NCBI GenBank assembly: GCA_020205615.1
Contig: CM035153.1
Span: forward strand, 80,055,853 to 80,119,852
Direction of reading: 5' to 3'
Length of the DNA: 64,000 nt
Origin: Panax quinquefolius
Taxonomy: Eukaryota; Streptophyta; Magnoliopsida; Apiales; Araliaceae
The notes under the pieces are model-generated. The model made no database searches. It saw nothing but the letters and a program-made list of their open reading frames with translations, and was not told the origin of the DNA. Every line of letters starts with the position of its first letter. Within the stretch, counting starts at the first letter, position 1. This document shows positions 58,600 through 64,000 of the stretch, piece after piece. A program made the translations under genes and the position numbers.

Positions 58600-59115
58600 T
58601 GGGTTTCAAACCTCTAAGAAACATCCAGCGTCATCGTTCCTCATTCTCCACCAAATGAGGTGCAAACACGATAACTCTGCAAACTTTGCCTCGTGTTGAG
58701 ACACCGTCATGTTGTTTTGCTCTAATCTGATGAACTCCACTTCCTTCATATGATTTAACACTTTCGAGAAAGTATTTGTCATTAAATAGTCTCTGAAACG
58801 TCTCCCAAGACATCTTTGAGTGCGGGCCGGATGGATACGCTTCACGACTCCCACCGATGAGTCTACGCCTCGCCACGGAACATAAAGGTGGCGAATGGAA
58901 CCTTCTGTTCCTCCGTGCATCCCAAGACATCGAATATCTTGGTAATTTGCTTGACCCATGTTTCCGCCATGATCGGATCTGCTTTCCCTTAAATTCGGTG
59001 GTCCCAACTCTTTGAACTGCTTGCATTTGTGACAACCCGTGAATTGCTATCATTTCCTCCTCACGTATTTTGAACACGAGTCTCCTCGTGCGATTTTGCA
59101 TGAACTGCAAAAAAA
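58600..59115 (-). pseudogene. Element A gag core
   Basis: Two overlapping minus-strand frames (58631-59110 and 58606-59007) together give the gag domain. WETFQRLFNDKYFLESV lies in one frame, and EFIRLEQNNMTVSQHEAKFAEL in the other, typical of the Retrotrans_gag family. A frameshift near 58750 splits them. The first Met region MQFMQNRTRR is unlikely to be the true start; upstream sequence up to the PBS (59115-59438) carries no clear frame. Confidence 0.78.
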
Positions 59116-59438
59116 CTTCTAAACATCCCCTCGTTCATCATCTCGCTCCATGGTGTTGTTCACAGGGAGGAACATTGCCACGACTGTTACGCACGTTCTC
59201 CTCGTTGGTAAAATCAGGCATCTCACGGTCTCATTTACTCCATTATTAATATTCTCACGACATTCTCAAATCTTGTCATAAAACAAGGGTTAATTAAGGA
59301 AATCAATATATCACATAATATCCCTATATATTGACCAACTAACAAATAAGCTTAGGTAGGACACACTAGCGAAGGATTTTACTCGTCTCTCCCCTACTAG
59401 TTCTATTCCCCGATCTCCGCCAGAGATCATATCCCTAA

Positions 59439-59450
59439 GCTCTGATACCA
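59439..59450 (-). promoter_or_regulatory. Primer binding site of element A
   Basis: The plus strand reads GCTCTGATACCA, so the minus strand reads TGGTATCAGAGC, one base from the LTR edge. Complementary to plant initiator tRNA-Met. Confidence 0.88.
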
Positions 59451-59451
59451 C

Positions 59452-62191
59452 TGTGACGCCCCCAAAATAGGTATACATCACCCATTTTGAGTTGTCAATA
59501 CATGGTACATGAAAACAACTACAACTTTATTATTACAACAAGAAAAGCGTGAGTTTAAATACAAATATTATCTTCTGACAATATTTATACTCACATAAAT
59601 CCTCATCACATTTATTGATACATTATTTTACAAAAATGGTGAGGACTACTAAACAATCCTTTCTAAAACCTTCATTCCATACCCCCACTTGTAACTCGCT
59701 ATATTCTCGCCTCCACGAGAAGAATGGAACAAAAAGGAAAAGGGTGAGCTCAACTAGCTCAAGAAAAGAATATTATGACTAAGATAATATACAACAAATT
59801 ATCGTTAGTCTTCAACAGGAAAAATTTAATAGAATACAATAGACAACAAATTTTCAATCAATATTCGCAATGAAATAATAATTCATTAGAAGAGTTAAGT
59901 AGAGAATACAAACTACTATCTTCTATGTATGAATTTAAAAGTTCATCGCTCATCTTTTATCCTGTAACAACAATCAATATACATCTGGAATCAAATATTC
60001 ATCTTTTGCACTACAGTGCCAAAGATATTCATCATTAATCATGTTCATTTAAACACTTCATCATCTTTACACTCTGTGCCAAAGATATTAATCGATTCGG
60101 TCGTGTTCATCTCAACACTGCTCATCTTTGCACTACAAAGCCAAAGATATTCTTCAGAAATCATTCATCTTTTGCACTACATGTGCCAAAGATATTCTTC
60201 AAAATCATTCATCTTTGCCTACAGCCAAAGATATTCAATAATATCATCATTTAAGACCGAGGATGATGAAAATATTTTTAAAGAACGAATCCAAAGAAAC
60301 AAAATGACAAGGATTAAGGATTAAGGATTCGTACTTTGTTTTATCCATGTCCAACAATACCCCAAAAATAATCACGGTGGTGTAAAATTCAAGAATGATC
60401 AAAACATGGATACAATCAAAGCTAGTATCCAAAATAGATGTTTTACAGACAAAAAGAAGAAATTTTATTTTTGGTGAATAGTGTCGATACGCGTGAATAG
60501 TCACCGATATCGTGAATAGTCTTGAGATACGTGAATAAGACCAAAGTATCATGAATAGTAAATCCGACACCAAAAGATAGAAATTCCACAAAAACATCTT
60601 CACGTTTCATGAATAGTACTCGTGAATAAGAATCTCATGAATAGTAACTCATGAATAGTAACTCGTGAATAGTAACTCATGAATAGTAACCCCGACATGA
60701 AAAAATTCCAAATTTGATAAAAACTTCAGATCAACATTTCAGCATAATGATATTGAAGAAATAATATCATTACGAAAAAAAATAATATCCCTTACCTCAA
60801 AGAATCGAGACTTCTAAGGAAAGGTCCAGAGTGATCTTTGAATGAAACTTGTACCGAATGTACCAACTCTCAAAGTATCTAAATACTCACAAAATACGCT
60901 CAATAATATAGAGAGAAAGAGAGAAAACTTTGTTTCTGGTGTGATTTTCAATTCTAACTTAGCCCTCTATTTATAGGAAAATGTTAGCCCGCCGAAGCAG
61001 ACTTGACCTGCTACCTGATGGCTTTACCTGCTACTATTGCCACCCACCACATTTGAAATAAAATTCAGCACATTTCTTCACCAACCACAAGTGGGGCCCA
61101 CTCAATTCTAGAATTTTCCACCAAAATCAATTATAAACCTAATTTTCGAATCCGACACCTCTTAAAATTCACAACAAATCATTCGTGCATTTTTAACGGT
61201 TCAAAATTTGTGGACATATACTCAACTTATGTATGTATAACATACCCAAAATTACCACAATCCAACGGTTGATTAAAAATTATAACCCCGCAATATATCT
61301 CAAAACCCCGATTTAATTTTTAATACCTCCATCTGGTAAATATCGATAAAACACCTCAACAATAATTTCTTCATTTATAACCACATAAATAAATCCATCA
61401 TTTATATCCACATAAAATAAATATTTCTTTATCATATGAATCAATAATTAATTATTCACAAATAATATTACGTAATCACAATTATGACAACCAGTCGTTT
61501 CCCGAGAAAGAGGGGCTTTCCGATAAGGATTTCTCCTTCAAGGCGCATTGATTAGGTGACCAAACCTCTCCTCGATGAACTTTCTAGACATTGCCAATAA
61601 TGCTATCTAATAATATTATTCAAATAATATGAATTATTGATCCGATAATGGAGATAATGTGCGGTGGACAATTATTGAACAACAATAATATAAAATATCA
61701 ACGCAAAGAATTATTGAATCAATAAAATAAAATATTGAATAAGAATTCACGCGTGAAAATTATTGAGTAGTGCCTTCTTACGTAAGGATCAATAATTCAA
61801 CAATCTTGTAATACCGGTGTCTACTCTTGTTTAACTACGCCAGACATCAGTATTTTAACCACCGGGTATTCCAACAGTCTTAATTGGTAATAACTACGCC
61901 GTTATTTTTAACCAACTTATATTTGTCGCTTTTTCTTCATCCAATCGCTTTCAGTTATGGGGCCCACACATATGGTCTTGCCGTCGCATTTAATATTCCC
62001 CGACGATCTAATATTCCACGACCAAACGAATATTCCCCAAACAACAATGAATATTTTATAACCACTTGCTTATTTTGAAATATTTATGTTTTTACCCTTA
62101 ACTATCCACATTAATCAAATCAACCCTTACTATTTCAAAATAATAAATAAAGGAAATTCCTTTTTATTTAAAAAAATTTCGGGGTCTTACA
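59452..62191 (-). repeat. Element A 5' LTR
   Basis: 2740 bp, TGTGACGCCCCCAAAATAGG to CGGGGTCTTACA. Aligned with 51919-54676 along its length. It carries the same tandem arrays (59995-60245 and 60470-60690), hairpin (59744-59762) and TATA box (60968-60975). Differences between the two LTRs cluster at CG/CHG-like sites. Confidence 0.93.
60968..60975 (-). promoter_or_regulatory. TATA box of A 5' LTR
   Basis: TATAAATA on the minus strand, context CCTATAAATAGAGGGC. It is the expected promoter of the element A transcript, running leftwards. Confidence 0.6.
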
Positions 62192-62196
62192 TTAGT

Positions 62197-62678
62197 AGCT
62201 TAATTAGGTTTAAATCTTCACTAATCTTGATTAGGGTTTTGTTTTTAATGATTAGGAATGTTAAGTAATGTTAATTAGTACCTAATTAAAGTTTACTAAC
62301 CATGATTAGGTGTTATCATAAGCTAATTAGGGTTTAATTAATAAACTAGGGTTAAGGTTTTGCTAATTAGGGTTAGAGTTTGTTAACCTAGGTTTACTAA
62401 CCTAAATTTCTCACTAATCCTAACAAGCACGACAAAGCATTTTGTCAGTGTAAGCATGACAAAGCAACTTGTCAAAATAATTTTACCGAAAAGTCCGATT
62501 ATAGAAGAAAAAATTTAAGCACGAGGTGTCAAACACGACGTTTTTTGGATAAAAATTTATTTTGTCAATTTTGTCAAACCAAGTATATAATAACACATAA
62601 CACATTCAGAATAGAGAAATGTTATTTATATAACGGGATTTATACATACAAGTCTTATTAGGGTTTTGGACTTTTACA
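62197..62678 (-). mobile_element. Element E 3' LTR, second part
   Basis: The continuation of the LTR split by element A (after the TTAGT duplication 62192-62196). It ends GGACTTTTACA just before a purine tract. The first 200 bp are rich in TTAGGG/AACCTA words without forming a telomeric array. Confidence 0.82.
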
Positions 62679-62692
62679 TTCACCCCCACTAA
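62679..62692 (-). promoter_or_regulatory. Polypurine tract of element E
   Basis: On the minus strand TTAGTGGGGGTGAA precedes TGTAAAAGTCC, the LTR start. Confidence 0.72.
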
Positions 62693-63444
62693 TAAGAATT
62701 TCGTCCTCGAAATTACATTACATTTCAAGTAAATAATTGAGGATAATTCTCACGCATTTTATCTTCAAGCTCACATGTAGCTTCTTCAAAGTTCTGATTT
62801 CTCCAGATTACTTTAACCGAGGCTATCACTTTATTTCTCAGGACTTGCTTTTTACGGTCGACGATTTGCACAGGTTCTTCTACATAAGAAAGATCACTTT
62901 CTATTTGGATCGGCTCATATTGTATAACGTGTTTATAATCAGGTTTGTATGGTTATAAAACGGACACATGAAACACATTATGAATATGGTTTAACTCGGG
63001 AGGTGGTGCTATTTCATAAGCAGCTTCACCAACCCTTCTCAAAATTTCAAAAGGTCCAATAAATCTCGGACTTAATTTTCCTTTCTTGCCAAAACATATC
63101 TTGCCTTTCCAAGGAGATACTTTCAAGAATACGTGACTTCCTACGCTAAAGTTTCGTTGTTGACGATGTGGATCTGCATATTTTCTTTGTCGATCCTGAG
63201 ACGCTTGTAATCGTTGACGAATAATTCTGATGATTTCAGTTGTTTGTTGAATTATCTCGGGTCCTAACATTTGTCTTTCCCCAACTTCATCCCAACATAA
63301 AGGCGTTCTACATTTTCTTCCATATAAAGCTTCATAGGGTGGCATACCTATGCTAGCATGATAACTATTATTGTAGGTGAATTCGACTAAAGGTAACTGA
63401 TCTTCCCAACTTCCTTTGAAGTCTATGACACATATTCTCAACAT
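62693..63444 (-). pseudogene. Element E integrase C-terminus and chromodomain-like tail
   Basis: A 163-codon open frame (62953-63444, minus) holds [66 protein letters not shown] and [13 protein letters not shown]. Leftwards, after a stop at 62952, the tail continues in frame-shifted form with VKVIWRNQNFEEAT and YPQLF (about 62727-62830), the Tekay/Del-type chromodomain. It belongs with the integrase core at 63475-63900. Confidence 0.82.
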
Positions 63445-63960
63445 ATCCTCTAATATTTGTGTGGTTCTCTCACTCTATCCATCAGTTTGAGGATGATAAG
63501 CTGTACTTAATCTTAGTTGTGTTCCTAAGTGTTTCTGAAGACTTTTCCAAAAATTAGAAGTAAATCTTGGATCTCGATCTGATACTATGGACACAGGTAC
63601 TCCATGCCTAGAGATAATTTCATGAATATACAGTTTGGCAAGGTGATCTAGGTTATGAGTAATCTTAATAGGTAAAAAGTGAGCTGATTTTGTTAAATGG
63701 TCAACTATTACCCAAATGGCATTATGGCCCTTTTGTGTAGTTGGAAGGCCTACTACAAAGTCCATGGTTATATGTTCCCACTTCTACTCAGGAATTGGTA
63801 AGGGTTGAAGTAAACCACTTGGCTTCTGATATTCTGCCTTAACCCTTTGACACGTGAGACATTTACTTACCCATTCAGCTATTTCCCTTTTCATATTCGA
63901 CCACCAAAAGTGTCGACTTAAATCTTTGAACATTTTAGTACTGCCAGGATGTATGGCAAA
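63445..63960 (-). pseudogene. Element E integrase zinc finger and core
   Basis: The minus-strand frame 63475-63765 has [21 protein letters not shown] (first Asp), [15 protein letters not shown] (second Asp) and [13 protein letters not shown] replaces the conserved Gln just before SERT, so the catalytic Glu is cut off. Upstream, CLTCQRVKAEYQKPSG (about 63830-63870) is the zinc-finger end, and a second TAG stands for Trp before KWEH at about 63785. Apart from these two stops the frame is intact. The element runs out of the window at 64000. Confidence 0.82.
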
Positions 63961-64000
63961 TTTAGAATTATGTGCTTCGTTAAAAATTTCATCTTTTAAA

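Larger units (their letters stand above)
51919..62191 (-). mobile_element. Complete Ty3/gypsy element A (chromovirus type)
   Basis: A 10.27-kb element on the minus strand with 5' LTR 59452-62191, PBS 59439-59450, gag, protease, RT, RNase H, integrase and chromodomain-like tail, a purine tract at 54677-54690 and 3' LTR 51919-54676. Perfect TTAGT duplication. It is inserted in the 3' LTR of element E. Domain order (integrase last, chromodomain after) and the iMet-type PBS place it with Tekay/Del-like chromoviruses. All domains are recognisable, but several frameshifts interrupt them. Confidence 0.93.

Noticed and set aside
62197..62400. Telomere or subtelomere
   Set aside because: TTAGGG words are scattered, not tandem TTTAGGG units, and the sequence is part of an LTR with defined ends.

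Overview
This window is repeat-dense plant nuclear DNA, most likely from a eudicot angiosperm. The evidence is two superfamilies of long-LTR retrotransposons (Ty1/copia and chromovirus-type Ty3/gypsy), a tRNA-iMet-type primer binding site (TGGTATCAGAGC), a CACTA-type DNA transposon end, and intron-bearing fragments of plant nuclear genes. No intact host gene, rRNA, tRNA or CRISPR array was recognised. The species cannot be named from the sequence.

Left part (1-28019). A minus-strand Ty3/gypsy element (called C) appears to span this stretch. Its 3' LTR is 1-249 plus 11868-12625, its gag-pol is 12626-17200 (nearly complete in domain order but broken by stops and frameshifts), and a 5'-truncated copy of the same LTR lies at about 25540-28019. 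The 3' LTR is interrupted by an LTR piece of a second gypsy family (250-2602), itself interrupted by a minus-strand Ty1/copia element (G, 2603-11867). A deletion joins G directly back to C. Between the C gag and the distal LTR lie a truncated third LTR type (H, about 17221-18508), a CACTA-like element (19015-19846), and a region with two gene fragments on the minus strand: the N-terminus of importin beta-1 (21848-22310) and a spliced HEAT-like exon (23458-23586).

Middle (28020-32150). Two truncated LTRs of one family (F' minus, F plus) sit head to head. They form a large imperfect inverted repeat (arms 28020-28664 and 29495-30100, spacer about 830 bp). F continues through a primer-binding-like site into a short acidic, coiled-coil reading frame (31462-31962) with one in-frame stop.

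Right part (32151-64000). This is a nest built on element D, a minus-strand gypsy of the same family as C (LTR 32151-35943; internal pieces 35944-37691, 40162-40253 and 48277-48685). D is interrupted by a solo LTR of gypsy family A (37697-40156, 5-bp duplication ATTTC). It is also interrupted by a complete but defective plus-strand copia (P, 40254-48271, duplication CACTT), and by gypsy E (LTR from 48686, running out of the window). The 3' LTR of E is split by a complete gypsy A (51919-62191, duplication TTAGT). The order of insertion is therefore D first, then A-solo, P and E, then A into E.

All retroelement coding regions carry stops or frameshifts, so none looks autonomous as written. Differences between near-identical copies fall repeatedly at former CG/CHG positions and often change length. 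That points partly to methylation-linked base-calling error and partly to C-to-T decay, so pseudogene status and LTR-age estimates should be treated with caution.
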